From the NCBI GenBank assembly GCA_018402445.1, contig JAGYIT010000016.1, forward strand, positions 306,552-370,551: DNA of 64,000 nt, in the 5' to 3' direction. Below, in pieces: positions 8,205 through 16,997 of the stretch. The first letter of the stretch is position 1. Each line of letters opens with the position of its first letter. A program made the position numbers and the translations under genes. The DNA comes from Akkermansiaceae bacterium (GTDB taxonomy: Bacteria > Verrucomicrobiota > Verrucomicrobiia > Verrucomicrobiales > Akkermansiaceae). The notes under the pieces are model-generated. The model was given only the letters and a program-made list of their open reading frames with translations, ran no database searches and was not told where the DNA came from.

Positions 8205-10466
8205 TCAGACGAGCTTGTTTTTCTCGCGGAGGCGCTGGCGGAGGATTTCCGCGATCGTGTTCATCACGAAAGTCATCGCGAAGAGGACGATCGCGCCTAG
8301 GAAGAGGGTGCGGTAGTGGGTGGAGCCAACGGGCGCCTCGGGCAGCTCCACGGCGAGGTTTGCGGAGAGCGTGCGCATGCCTGAAAAGAGGTTCCACTCC
8401 ATGATCGGGGTGTTGCCGGTGGCCATGACCATGATCATCGTTTCCCCGACGGCGCGGCCGAAGCCGATCATCAGCGCGGAGAAAATGCCGGAGGAGGCGA
8501 CGGGCAGCATCACCGTCCACACGACCTGCCAACGGTTCGCGCCGAGGGCGGAAGCGGCGGCGGTGAGGTTTTTCGGGACGTTGGAGAGGGCGTCCTCGGC
8601 GATGGTGAAAATGACCGGGATCACCGCAAAGCCCATGATGAAACCGAGCACCAGCGAGTTGCGCTGCTGGAAGCTGGTGCCCGTCGCCTGCGGCCACCAG
8701 AGGCTGAAGTCCGCGATGCGTTTCCCGGTGCCCGGCTCCACATAGACGAAGAATATGCGCTCCACGAGCGGCCCGGCCCACCATCCGATCCATGCGGCGA
8801 GGCCGAGGAAAGGGATGACGATCATCCACTCGTTGCCGCCCTCGAAGCGGTTGCGGAAAGCGAGCGGCATCCGGCACCAGAGATAGCCCACGACCAGTGC
8901 GGAAAGCGGCACGAGGATGACAATCATCATCACCGACGGCACGCGGCTCGCGACGAGGGGAGCAAACCAAAGGGCGGCCAGGAAACCGAGCACGACGGAG
9001 GGCAGCGAGGACATGATCTCCATGGTCGGCTTGACGATGCGCTTCACATCCTGTGGCAGGAAAGCGGCGGAGAAAACGGCGGCGAGCAAGGCCACGGGCA
9101 CGGAGAAAAGCAGGGCGTAGGCGGTGCCCTTGAGCGATCCAAAGATCAGCGGCATCAGGGAGAGCTTCGCCTCGAAATCATCCGATCCGCCGGTGGACTG
9201 CCATTGATAGACCGGCCCCGCGCCGCCCTCATACCAGACTTTCCCGAAGAACGCCTGAAAGCCCGCGTCCGGATGGTGATCGTTGATCGCGAATTTCCGT
9301 GCCTCACCCTCTGCGGATGCGATCCAGAAGGACTCGCCCTTCGCGTCGAGGATCGCGGTGGTGGGGTCGAAGTCCACCTCGCCATTCCAGCGCACCGCGC
9401 CCGAGGTGCTGTGGCGGATGGAGAGATTGCGGCCCGCGCCGGTGAGGAAAGTGCGGTTGCGCTGGCTCTTGGCGAAGGTGATCCGGCCACCGCCCACCGC
9501 GGGGAAATCCTTGGTCATGCCGAATAGCCGCTCCGCGTCCTCGGTCAGGCGGAAAAGGCTCCACTGCTCCTGGGTGCCATCCTCGGCGGTGAGGATCACG
9601 GAAACGCCGCCGAACAGGAAATCCATCTGCGCCAGCCCGACCCCGCCGAAGGGCGTGAATTCCTGGCGCTTCGTGACGCCCTGCGAATCCGCCAGGAAAT
9701 AGGACACCTTGCCCGCCTTATCCGCCACCAGCACCATCTGGCCGTTCTGGGAGGCTCGGAGCAAAGCCACCTCGCCGCTGATCTCCGGCGTGATGTCCAC
9801 CTCGGCGAGCACCGAGAGTTTCCTGCCGCCGACCAACCCCCCTTTCAGTCCGAGCCGCAGCACCTCGACTTTTCCCTCCGCTGTTTTCACCGCCATGATG
9901 CGCGAGGATCCGGCGTCTCCATAGCTGATCGCCGTCACCGGGCCGCCCGCGTTTTTCAGCTCGAACCACGGCTCGACGGTGATGAAAGGCTTCACGCCCT
10001 TTGCCTCGCCGTCCACGAAAAGGCGTTCGTAGCCCACGATGAAAGACCCCACGCGGCCGTCTTCCAGGCCTAGCGCGATGCGGCGTTGAAGCGGATCGTA
10101 GGAGCTTGCCGTGACCTTCACTTCCTCCAGCCCCGGTACCTCTAGTTCGTTGCGCTCGCCGGTTTCCCCATCGATGAAGACCACCTTGTCGCCGCCGGAG
10201 TAGAAAAACGGCATTTCCCCCCACTCATCCACGCCGAGGATCACCGGCGTCGTCCCAGAACTCACGGAAGCCGCTTTCACGACCGCACCCGGCTTGAACA
10301 GCGGGACGACCTCTTTCCCGATGAACCAGAAAATCCCGAACACTGCGATGATCACGCCGATGCCGCCGAAACGGATTGCCCAGCCCATGAAGCGGTCGAA
10401 CCACAGGGTCGCCCTGGAGACATCGAACCGTCTAGGATCCGGGTTGTTGGCTGGCTCAGGGGGCAT
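8205..10466 (-). CDS. pstC: phosphate ABC transporter permease PstC, extended form
   Basis: This 753-residue protein has a first helix (about residues 28-52), then a soluble region of roughly 380 residues with repeated beta-type strands, then the permease helices. The EAA-loop SNVPKNLTAAASALGANRWQVV is the PstB docking motif. It forms the phosphate channel with PstA. Standard PstC has about 310 residues; this is the long form with a large periplasmic domain. I chose ATG at 10466, as the slightly earlier in-frame codon at 10472 is TTG. A Pho-box-like repeat lies about 95 bp upstream, so pstC may have its own Pho promoter as well as read-through from pstS. Confidence 0.9.
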   Translation of the reverse strand: MPPEPANNPDPRRFDVSRATLWFDRFMGWAIRFGGIGVIIAVFGIFWFIGKEVVPLFKPGAVVKAASVSSGTTPVILGVDEWGEMPFFYSGGDKVVFIDGETGERNELEVPGLEEVKVTASSYDPLQRRIALGLEDGRVGSFIVGYERLFVDGEAKGVKPFITVEPWFELKNAGGPVTAISYGDAGSSRIMAVKTAEGKVEVLRLGLKGGLVGGRKLSVLAEVDITPEISGEVALLRASQNGQMVLVADKAGKVSYFLADSQGVTKRQEFTPFGGVGLAQMDFLFGGVSVILTAEDGTQEQWSLFRLTEDAERLFGMTKDFPAVGGGRITFAKSQRNRTFLTGAGRNLSIRHSTSGAVRWNGEVDFDPTTAILDAKGESFWIASAEGEARKFAINDHHPDAGFQAFFGKVWYEGGAGPVYQWQSTGGSDDFEAKLSLMPLIFGSLKGTAYALLFSVPVALLAAVFSAAFLPQDVKRIVKPTMEIMSSLPSVVLGFLAALWFAPLVASRVPSVMMIVILVPLSALVVGYLWCRMPLAFRNRFEGGNEWMIVIPFLGLAAWIGWWAGPLVERIFFVYVEPGTGKRIADFSLWWPQATGTSFQQRNSLVLGFIMGFAVIPVIFTIAEDALSNVPKNLTAAASALGANRWQVVWTVMLPVASSGIFSALMIGFGRAVGETMIMVMATGNTPIMEWNLFSGMRTLSANLAVELPEAPVGSTHYRTLFLGAIVLFAMTFVMNTIAEILRQRLREKNKLV

Positions 10467-10554
10467 TGGCAAAATAAGGTGGGTGGCCGTTTTTCCGGTG
10501 CGGCCTGTCTTTTCGCGGTCATTTGTGAACGATCTCCCGTCTCGGGCAAAGCGC

Positions 10555-10578
10555 GGAATGTGACAGAATTATCACATT
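10555..10578 (-). promoter_or_regulatory. Pho-box-like direct repeat upstream of pstC
   Basis: On the minus strand this reads TGTGATAATTC followed directly by TGTCACATTCC, two 11-bp units with the TGTSA heads in phase. The 11-bp spacing of TGTCA heads is the hallmark of PhoB boxes. The same bases also form an imperfect palindrome. It sits just downstream of the pstS terminator and upstream of pstC. Confidence 0.6.
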
Positions 10579-10592
10579 CTGAGGCGCATGGG

Positions 10593-10618
10593 AAAAGAGC
10601 GGAACCCTCCGGCTCCGC
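10593..10618 (-). terminator. rho-independent-like terminator after pstS
   Basis: Read on the minus strand, GCGGAGCC pairs with GGTTCCGC (one G-U pair) around a GGAG loop and is followed by TCTTTT. It lies about 25 bp after the pstS stop. Together with the Pho box that follows it, it suggests that pstS is made in excess over the permease genes, as is usual for binding proteins. Confidence 0.65.
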
Positions 10619-10643
10619 CCCCGTCATTTCAAAAACAATCAGG

Positions 10644-11606
10644 TTACTTCGAGAGCTTCCCGATGGTCTCCGCGGCGAGTTCGGCGGGCATCGGGTAGTA
10701 GCCGTTCTTTTCGACGACCATCTGACCCTCTTTCGCGAGGACGAACTTGAGGAACTCGAGGGTGAGCTTGTCGAGTGGCTCACCGGGCTTCTTGTTCACA
10801 TAGACGATGAGGAAACGCGCCATCGGATAATCGCCGGAGAGGCAGTTCGCATAAGTGGCTTCAAAAAACTCGCCGCCATCCTCGGTGGCAAGCGGCAGGG
10901 CGCGGACACCAGAGGTGCGATAGCCGATACCGGAGTAGCCGAGCGCATAGATGTCACCGCCGACGCCCTGAACCACTGCGGAGGAGCCGGGCTGCTCTTT
11001 CACCGAAGCCTTGAAATCGCCCTTGGCCAGCGCGTGCTCCTGGAAAAATCCGTAAGTGCCGGAGGCGGAGTTGCGTCCGAACAGCGAGACCGCGCGGCCC
11101 TTCCAGGCTTCAAGGCCGAGCTGCCCCCACTCGGTGATGTCGGAGCCGCCCATCTTGCGGGTGGAGGAGAAAAGCGCGTCCACCTGCTTCATCGACATGC
11201 CCTTGATCGGGTTATCCTTGTGGGCGAAGACGGCCAGTGAGTCCACGGCGACGTTCACCTCCGTGGGCTTGTAGCCGAACTTTTTCTCGAAGAGGTCGAT
11301 CTCCTCCGCCTTCATCGGGCGGGACATCGGGCCGATCTGCGCGGTGCCCTCGATCAGAGCCGGAGGCGCGGTGGAGCTGCCCTTACCCTCGATCTGGACG
11401 TTCACGTTCGGGTAGGATTTGTTGAAACCTTCCGCCCATTCGGTCATTAGGTTGTTGAGAGTGTCGGAACCGATCGAGTTCAGGTTTCCGGAAACCCCAC
11501 TCACGGTCTCGTAGTTCGGGATCGCGGGGTCGATGTGGGATTCCTCCGCGAGGACGGGAAGCACGGCGATCAGAGCGCCGGCAAGGCTTATTGCTTTCGA
11601 TTTCAT
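10644..11606 (-). CDS. pstS: phosphate ABC transporter substrate-binding protein PstS
   Basis: This 320-residue periplasmic phosphate-binding protein has a signal peptide (MKSKAISLAGALIAVLPVLA). Phosphate-contact motifs are GSDTLNN, GKGSSTA and the RNSASGTYGFFQE loop, which in this family donates Arg, Ser and Gly contacts. It captures phosphate and delivers it to PstC/PstA. It is first in the leftward pst cluster and divergent from an OprP-like porin; the shared 275-bp intergenic region carries Pho-box repeats facing both ways. A terminator-like hairpin follows the stop. Confidence 0.95.
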   Translation of the reverse strand: MKSKAISLAGALIAVLPVLAEESHIDPAIPNYETVSGVSGNLNSIGSDTLNNLMTEWAEGFNKSYPNVNVQIEGKGSSTAPPALIEGTAQIGPMSRPMKAEEIDLFEKKFGYKPTEVNVAVDSLAVFAHKDNPIKGMSMKQVDALFSSTRKMGGSDITEWGQLGLEAWKGRAVSLFGRNSASGTYGFFQEHALAKGDFKASVKEQPGSSAVVQGVGGDIYALGYSGIGYRTSGVRALPLATEDGGEFFEATYANCLSGDYPMARFLIVYVNKKPGEPLDKLTLEFLKFVLAKEGQMVVEKNGYYPMPAELAAETIGKLSK

Positions 11607-11676
11607 GGTGTTGGTGGCTGACGGGTTTGTGTCAACCCATCCAGCTATCCTGTTACGATGAGCCTCCGCAAAAGGA

Positions 11677-11698
11677 GTAATGTGACAAGTTCGTCACA
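11677..11698 (-). promoter_or_regulatory. Pho-box-like direct repeat upstream of pstS
   Basis: On the minus strand it reads TGTGACGAACT then TGTCACATTAC, two 11-bp units with TGTSAC heads in phase. It lies 71 bp upstream of the pstS start, a normal position for an activator site. The match is to the general PhoB-box plan, not to a site proven in this organism. Confidence 0.65.
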
Positions 11699-11791
11699 TT
11701 AATTCGGGGACAGTGATTTAGGCAGCGCCGCCGCGAAACGTTACGCTCCCGCCTCCCCCGGCGTAATGGGATCGATCCGAGCGGCGCTCTA

Positions 11792-11846
11792 TGTGACGGA
11801 AATGTCACAGAAAAGGGATATGAATGTCACGCTTCCGTCACATAAG
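11792..11846 (+). promoter_or_regulatory. five-unit Pho-box-like array upstream of the porin
   Basis: Five consecutive 11-bp units are TGTGACGGAAA, TGTCACAGAAA, AGGGATATGAA, TGTCACGCTTC and CGTCACATAAG. Four carry the TGTCAC-type head and the middle one is degenerate but keeps the phase. The array ends 35 bp before the porin start. Tandem 11-bp units are how PhoB dimers load side by side. Confidence 0.7.
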
Positions 11847-11881
11847 CCCTCCCCGGCACGTTACGAAACCGCCACACACAC

Positions 11882-13138
11882 ATGGAAAACCAAACGAAAA
11901 TCGGAATCACCCTCGCCCTCGGTCTTCACGCCGTGGCTTTTGCAGGAACCCAAGCATCCCCTGCCGCTGCACCCGCCTCGGATCCCGGGAATTGGTGTGA
12001 ATGGCTCCAGAACAAACCCGGGCTTCTCTACAAGAGCTCCGAAAACCCTTTTCTCCAGTCCTTTCAGATCGAAGGCCGCTTCCAATACCAGCTCGGTGCC
12101 GTCGATGGTTCCGACGTCAATGGCAACGATTTCAGCGAGAACCACGCCGAATACCGCCGTTTCCGCCTTGGTGTGAAAACTGATTTCCTAAAATACTTCG
12201 GAGCCAAATTCGTAGTCAACTTGGTCAACGACGAGCGCAACATCAGCGGTGGCGGCGACCTGGACTGGGGCTACGACAGCATCGATGAGGCACTGCTGAG
12301 CTTCGACATCAAAAAGGCCTTCGGTGCCGGTCCGCTCGACAGCCTCAAGCTCAACTACGGCCGCCACAAGTTCGTTGTGGGACAGGAAACGCGCACTTCC
12401 TCCACCAAACTACTCAGCATCGAGCGCTCCGCCATCGCCAACAAGGCTTACGGCAGCTACCGGCCCACCGGCCTGAGCCTGGACGGAGCCATCGACAAGT
12501 GGACTTTCACCGGTGCTCTCTACAGCTCCACCACCGACGGCACGGACAACGAGGCATTCAGCGGCTGGCAGGACGACGTAGTCTATTACGCCAGCGCCGG
12601 TTATCAGGTCAGCGGCGAACTCAAGCTCGGCGTAGATTGGGTTTACAACAACGCCGACGCCATTTCCGAAGACTCCATCATCGGCTACCGCTGGGCCACC
12701 TCGATCAATGCCGAGTATGACGCAGGCTCCTGGGGCATCATCGGCGATTTCATCTACGGCGATAACGGCGGCGCAGACATGACCGGCACCGCCAACCGCC
12801 GCGGCGACTTCTGGGGCGTCATGATTATGCCCTACTATTGGATTCTTGAGGACAAACTCCAGCTCGTCGGACAGTACCAATACGGCGGTGCGGACGAGGC
12901 CGCAGGCATCCGCATCAACAGCCGCTACGGGCGCGCAGCAGGCACCGGTGGCGCACCGGATGCCAACGTCAACGGCGGCCGCGGTGATCAGCACCATTCG
13001 TTCTACACAGGTCTTAACTACTACCTTTGCGGCCACAACGCCAAGATCCAGGCTGGTATTGAGTATCAGACGATGGACACCCCCATCGGTGATTTCGATA
13101 CGCTGACCTACCTCATTGGATTCCGCACGTTCTTCTGA
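11882..13138 (+). CDS. phosphate/polyphosphate-selective porin, OprP/OprO-like
   Basis: This 418-residue outer-membrane beta-barrel has a signal peptide (KIGITLALGLHAVAFA). The mature protein alternates aromatic and polar residues in strands, has an early EGRFQYQLGAVDG strand and FRLGVKTDFLKYFGAKF, and ends in Phe (GFRTFF), the usual barrel-assembly signal. OprP/OprO porins pass phosphate or polyphosphate under starvation. Divergence from pstS and a five-unit Pho-box array just upstream support a role in phosphate uptake. Specificity is inferred from context and general family resemblance. Confidence 0.8.
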   Translation: MENQTKIGITLALGLHAVAFAGTQASPAAAPASDPGNWCEWLQNKPGLLYKSSENPFLQSFQIEGRFQYQLGAVDGSDVNGNDFSENHAEYRRFRLGVKTDFLKYFGAKFVVNLVNDERNISGGGDLDWGYDSIDEALLSFDIKKAFGAGPLDSLKLNYGRHKFVVGQETRTSSTKLLSIERSAIANKAYGSYRPTGLSLDGAIDKWTFTGALYSSTTDGTDNEAFSGWQDDVVYYASAGYQVSGELKLGVDWVYNNADAISEDSIIGYRWATSINAEYDAGSWGIIGDFIYGDNGGADMTGTANRRGDFWGVMIMPYYWILEDKLQLVGQYQYGGADEAAGIRINSRYGRAAGTGGAPDANVNGGRGDQHHSFYTGLNYYLCGHNAKIQAGIEYQTMDTPIGDFDTLTYLIGFRTFF

Positions 13139-13196
13139 TCCGGCGGTTTTGACGAAAGCGGTCGAGTCTCCAGAAATTGGATGTCCCTATGGGCAA

Positions 13197-13487
13197 ATGG
13201 GCACGGCACCAAAAGCAGGTTTGCAAAGCTTAGGAAATCGTGTGTATAGGGTGGCTGTGGAAGGGATCGAGGTCATCGAGACGGAATGGGGCAGCGAGCT
13301 TCACCAACGATTGGTGGCGGAGGAGCACGCCGCACGGGTGGCATGGCGGGACTCGCCGGAGGCATGGGAGCAGGCGAAGCGGATGCAGGAGGCCGGGCCG
13401 CTGAAGATCGATTGGTCTTCGGCTTTGCGCCGCAAACCAGTTTCAAAGAAAGTCCCCATTTACCGATGGAACGAATTGTCACTCTAA
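13197..13487 (+). CDS. small protein upstream of nucleotidyltransferase-like gene
   Basis: This 96-residue protein (start uncertain; GTG codons near 13250 are alternatives) has no family I recognise. Its second half is charged and helical (ELHQRLVAEEHAARVAWRDSPEAWEQAKRMQEAG), followed by a basic tail. Its end overlaps the start of the next gene by 22 bp, so the two are likely translated together. In this arrangement it could be the antitoxin or partner of the nucleotidyltransferase-type protein; that is inference from layout only. Confidence 0.5.
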   Translation: MGTAPKAGLQSLGNRVYRVAVEGIEVIETEWGSELHQRLVAEEHAARVAWRDSPEAWEQAKRMQEAGPLKIDWSSALRRKPVSKKVPIYRWNELSL

Positions 13488-14146
13488 CCGATTTCGCCAA
13501 GGCGCTGCGTGAGGTGGCGGAGGATGCTGGCGGTGAGTATGTGATGGTCGGTGGATTGGCGGTCGGGGCATGGGCGAGCGCGTTCAATGTGGGTGACGGC
13601 AAACCCATGTTCAGCAAGGACATTGATCTGCGCGGCACCCGCCTCGCCGCGAAGGCGGTTGCGCAGGCGCTCAAAAGGGAAGGGGCGACCATCAAGGGGT
13701 TCGTTTCCATCACGCGAAAGGATCCACCGGGTCTGGGTAGGAACTATGTCGCCCCGATCGAACTGCCCGATGGCAGGGCAACGCAAGTGGAAGTCCTCGA
13801 AGCCCTGCCATGGGTGGATGACGGGCCGGACCGGCCTTATGGTTTCGGTGTCGAGGTGGAGGGGATTCCTTTGCTGGATCCGCTTTCGCTGTTCATCGGC
13901 AAGCTGCATGCCTGGCATCACCGGAATGACCCGGAGAAAACCAGCAACGACCGCCTGCACCTGGAGTTGCTGGGTGAGATCATCCCTAAATTTCTCACCG
14001 AGGCAGAGCGTCGCGGGGTCGATACCCGGGAGCGGTGCGAGGTGTTGCTGGGGTTTCTCGACTTGCACACGACCCCGTTGTCACCGGCAGCTCTCGCGGG
14101 TTTGCGGGAGGCGCTGCAGACGGGCGAAACGCCCAGTTCACGGTGA
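13466..14146 (+). CDS. nucleotidyltransferase-fold protein (AbiEii/MNT-like)
   Basis: This 226-residue protein has YVMVGGLAVGAWA (about residues 25-37) and then FSKDIDLRG, the GG...S-x-D-x-D pattern of the nucleotidyltransferase fold in AbiEii-type and minimal nucleotidyltransferase proteins. It lacks any RNA-binding domain of housekeeping enzymes. A later LLDPLSLFIGKLHAW segment is also common in this group. The 22-bp overlap with the small upstream gene suggests a two-gene module, possibly a toxin-antitoxin system. I chose ATG 13466 because the 60 codons before it are Gly/Arg-rich out-of-frame copy of the neighbour. It is convergent with the next gene. Confidence 0.6.
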   Translation: MERIVTLTDFAKALREVAEDAGGEYVMVGGLAVGAWASAFNVGDGKPMFSKDIDLRGTRLAAKAVAQALKREGATIKGFVSITRKDPPGLGRNYVAPIELPDGRATQVEVLEALPWVDDGPDRPYGFGVEVEGIPLLDPLSLFIGKLHAWHHRNDPEKTSNDRLHLELLGEIIPKFLTEAERRGVDTRERCEVLLGFLDLHTTPLSPAALAGLREALQTGETPSSR

Positions 14147-14164
14147 GATAAAGAGTGGCTGAAA

Positions 14165-16168
14165 CTACTCGGCGAGGAGGATTTCGTGGTGCTCGATGGG
14201 ATGCCTGTCGGTGGCAACGGTTTTCACCTCACGGTCGGCGGCCTTCGCGCGCTCGATACTTTTGAGGTGGCACTGCACCATGAATTCCTCGAAATGAATC
14301 AGCTCCATGCGCCCGTCGTGATGCTCGACAATGGCGGTCATGCTTTCGACCCAGTCGCCGGAGTTGAGGTAATGGATCTCGCCGACACGCTTGTCCTCGG
14401 GGGTGTGGATATGACCGCAGATGATGCCGTCGCAACCCTTGTGGACGGCGAGCTCTTGGAGCAGGGACTCGTATTTGTCGATGAAGCTCACGGCGGATTT
14501 CACCTTCGCCTTTACTCGCTTGCTGAGGGAAAAATATTCCTTCCCCTGCCACGCGCGCCAGCGGTTGTACCAGCGGTTGATGCCCAGCAGGGTGTCGTAT
14601 CCGACCGCGCCGAGCGAGGCGAGCCACTTGTGGTTTGTGGAGACGCTGTCGAAGCCGTCGCCGTGGATGACGAGGTAGCGGAGGCCGTTCGCGGCCTCGT
14701 GGATGTGCTCCTTGGTGAAACGAATCTTGCCGAAAGCGAGCGGCAGGAAGCGTTCGAGGATCTCGTCGTGGTTGCCGCGCAGGTAGATCACCTCGGTTTT
14801 GCCTTTCTCTGACATTTTGAGGATCTTCCGGATGACCCGGCTGTGGCGCGGCAGCCATTTGGAGCCGCGCTTGAGCGCCCAGCCGTCGATGATGTCGCCG
14901 TTAAGGTAAAGCTTCTGGCAGCTCACCTGCTTGAGGAAATCGACGACCTCCGAAGCCTTGCTATCCGCCGTGCCGAGGTGGATGTCGGAGAGGAAAATGG
15001 AGCGGAAGGAGACCTTTTCGCGTTTACCGACGCGGGGCGGCCGCGAGTAGGGTTTGCGCGGGCTTTCCCCGTTGCCGGTGATGGACTCGAGCCTCGCCTC
15101 GAACTCGGCGACGACCGCCGCCCAGCCCTGCGTCTGCGCCAACTCGCGGGCGGCGATCCGCATGCCGTGCCCCGACCGGATGGCGAGTGCGGTGTGGGCG
15201 TGGTTCAGAAAAGCGGCGGCATCGCCTTTCGGAGCTTTCAGGCCATTGACCCCATGCTCCACGAAGCGCGCGGCGGCGGCGTAATCATAACTGACCGTCG
15301 CCAAACCGCTGGCCATGCCTTCGAGCACCACGTTTCCGAAGGTCTCCGTCTCGCTAGGGAAAAGCAGGATGTCTGCGGAGGCGTAGTGCCGCGCCAAGTC
15401 CTCCCCCGTCTGGACGCCGACGAAGTGAACCCAAGAGTGCTTTGCCGCAAGCTTTTCGCGGATCGGCCCGTCACCGACCACCACGCAACGCAGATCCGGG
15501 ACGGCGGCGCGCATCTCCGAAAAGGCGATCATCGCAAGCTCCAGGTTTTTCTCCGCAGCCACGCGACCCACCACCATCGCCACGGGAGCTGCCGCCCTCG
15601 CGCCCCAGCCCCCACGCAAGGTTTCGCAGCGTTTCCTCGGATCGAAAAGTGAGGTGTCCACGCCGCGCCCGAGCAGGTGGACGTTTCCGAAACCTTCCGC
15701 CTTGAGGCGCTCCACCAGCTCTGGCGAAGGGGCGAGGGTGCAGTCCGCGCGACCGTGGAAACGCTTCAGATAGGCCATCGCCATCGGCTGAAGGCCGCCG
15801 AGGCTGTAGCGCTCCATGTATTCGTGGAAGTTCGTGTGAAAACCGGTCGCTACCGGAATGCCGAGCGCCTTCGCGGCCTTCACCGCGGATTTCCCCAACG
15901 GACTTTCCGTGGCAACGTAGATGACATCCGGGCGCTTCCGCATCCAGCGTTTGCGGAGCTTGAAGGGTCCCGGCAGGCCGACGCGCACCTCCGGGTATCC
16001 CGGCAACGGCACCGAGGCGGCGATCGTCTCGCCGCGCTTGCCCTCACCGGTGCGGATGACGTGCACGCGATGCCCCCGGCTCCGCAAGCCCTCGCTGAGC
16101 CGCCCTAATGTCATGGCCACCCCGTTCACATCCGGGGCGAAGGTATCCGTCACGATGTCGATTTTCAT
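14165..16168 (-). CDS. fusion: GT4 glycosyltransferase + LpxH-like metallophosphoesterase
   Basis: This 667-residue protein joins two enzymes. Residues 1 to ~365 are a GT-B glycosyltransferase of family 4: an N-terminal TDTFAPDVNGVA start, and a nucleotide-sugar site with FPSETETFGNVVLEGMASG. Residues ~388-660 are a calcineurin-like phosphoesterase: SDIHLG, GDIIDGW, RGNHD, IHGDGFD and CGHIHTP give the metal ligands. The second half resembles the UDP-2,3-diacylglucosamine hydrolase LpxH group. A Pro/Arg/Lys-rich linker joins them. A role in envelope glycolipid synthesis is likely, but substrates are unknown. Confidence 0.85.
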   Translation of the reverse strand: MKIDIVTDTFAPDVNGVAMTLGRLSEGLRSRGHRVHVIRTGEGKRGETIAASVPLPGYPEVRVGLPGPFKLRKRWMRKRPDVIYVATESPLGKSAVKAAKALGIPVATGFHTNFHEYMERYSLGGLQPMAMAYLKRFHGRADCTLAPSPELVERLKAEGFGNVHLLGRGVDTSLFDPRKRCETLRGGWGARAAAPVAMVVGRVAAEKNLELAMIAFSEMRAAVPDLRCVVVGDGPIREKLAAKHSWVHFVGVQTGEDLARHYASADILLFPSETETFGNVVLEGMASGLATVSYDYAAAARFVEHGVNGLKAPKGDAAAFLNHAHTALAIRSGHGMRIAARELAQTQGWAAVVAEFEARLESITGNGESPRKPYSRPPRVGKREKVSFRSIFLSDIHLGTADSKASEVVDFLKQVSCQKLYLNGDIIDGWALKRGSKWLPRHSRVIRKILKMSEKGKTEVIYLRGNHDEILERFLPLAFGKIRFTKEHIHEAANGLRYLVIHGDGFDSVSTNHKWLASLGAVGYDTLLGINRWYNRWRAWQGKEYFSLSKRVKAKVKSAVSFIDKYESLLQELAVHKGCDGIICGHIHTPEDKRVGEIHYLNSGDWVESMTAIVEHHDGRMELIHFEEFMVQCHLKSIERAKAADREVKTVATDRHPIEHHEILLAE

Positions 16169-16196
16169 TATGCTTAAGATGGATTGACTTTCACTT

Positions 16197-16840
16197 CACC
16201 TTTCATAACATCCCAAGCCTATCCATCGCGCACTTCCCCAGCGGTGACGGTTTCGTCACTGTGCAAGGAATAGATTTTGGGGCCAGGAAGCCATCATGGC
16301 TTGGCACGAACAAGGCAAAGGCAAGCGTCCCTCCTTCCTCTTCAAACTCAAGCTCACCGCCAACGTCAAAAAGGCGATCGCCGCCATTCGCTGGGACGAC
16401 TGGCAGGGCAAATCGTGCCACTCTACCGTCAGCGGGCGGATGCCGAAAACGTCTTTGACGAACTCAAGAACCAATGGGGCTTTTCCGGGTTCTGTTCGCA
16501 AAAGGCGGCGGTGAGTCAGAGTTCGGCGCGCATGTTGTTGCTCGTTTACAACCTGTGGAGCCTGTTCGTGCGGGTGCTCAAAAACCAGGGAGGCCACACC
16601 GAGGCGATCAAAAGCCGCTACGAGCTGCTGCTCATCCCCGCCAAGATGGTGCTGAGTGGACGGCGAAAAATCGTCAAACTGGCGGTTGGAAGCAGGTTCG
16701 CCAGCTTCCTGAAGCAAGCCTACCAGCGGCTTGAAGAGTGGCTGGGCCAAACTGCGCCGCAGTTGAGCTTGAGCATGGGCAAAGCTCCTCCGTGGCTGCT
16801 GTTTGACCCCACCCAAACCACCTCATCAGCCGTTACTTGA
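16197..16840 (+). pseudogene. IS1380-like transposase remnant, truncated and frameshifted
   Basis: Two frames together give the C-terminal third of a DDE transposase. RFWGQEAIMAWHEQGKGKRPSFLFKLKL continues to IRWDDWQG in one frame, and from about 16400 the sequence shifts frame to IVPLYRQRADAENVFDELKNQWGFSGF, the YRQR...E block around the catalytic Glu. No start region remains; the left end has been lost next to the glycosyltransferase gene. The right terminal repeat (16869-16884) fits IS1380-type ends, which supports the family call. Confidence 0.75.
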
Positions 16841-16868
16841 CCCCACTTGCGCCTCTCATCCTCTTTCC

Positions 16869-16884
16869 AACTGCGGATTCTAGG
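16869..16884 (-). repeat. IS1380-like terminal inverted repeat (right end of the remnant)
   Basis: On the minus strand it reads CCTAGAATCCGCAGTT. IS1380-family ends such as that of ISEcp1 begin CCTAGATTC, from memory. It is 28 bp after the transposase stop and nearly matches both ends of the 252-bp element at 43941-44192. Confidence 0.7.
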
Positions 16885-16997
16885 ATGATAATCCATGCAA
16901 TCCCCGCGCTCTAGCCGATTCCCAACGCATCGGGCAGCCGGAAGCAGCCCCTCCTTGTTCCTTGACTCGCCACGCCCCGCCGCAACAACCTGCGGGC

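Noticed and set aside
11675..11846. CRP-like TGTGA...TCACA palindromes
   Set aside because: The spacing is 8, not 6, and the in-phase 11-bp direct repeats plus phosphate genes fit Pho boxes better.
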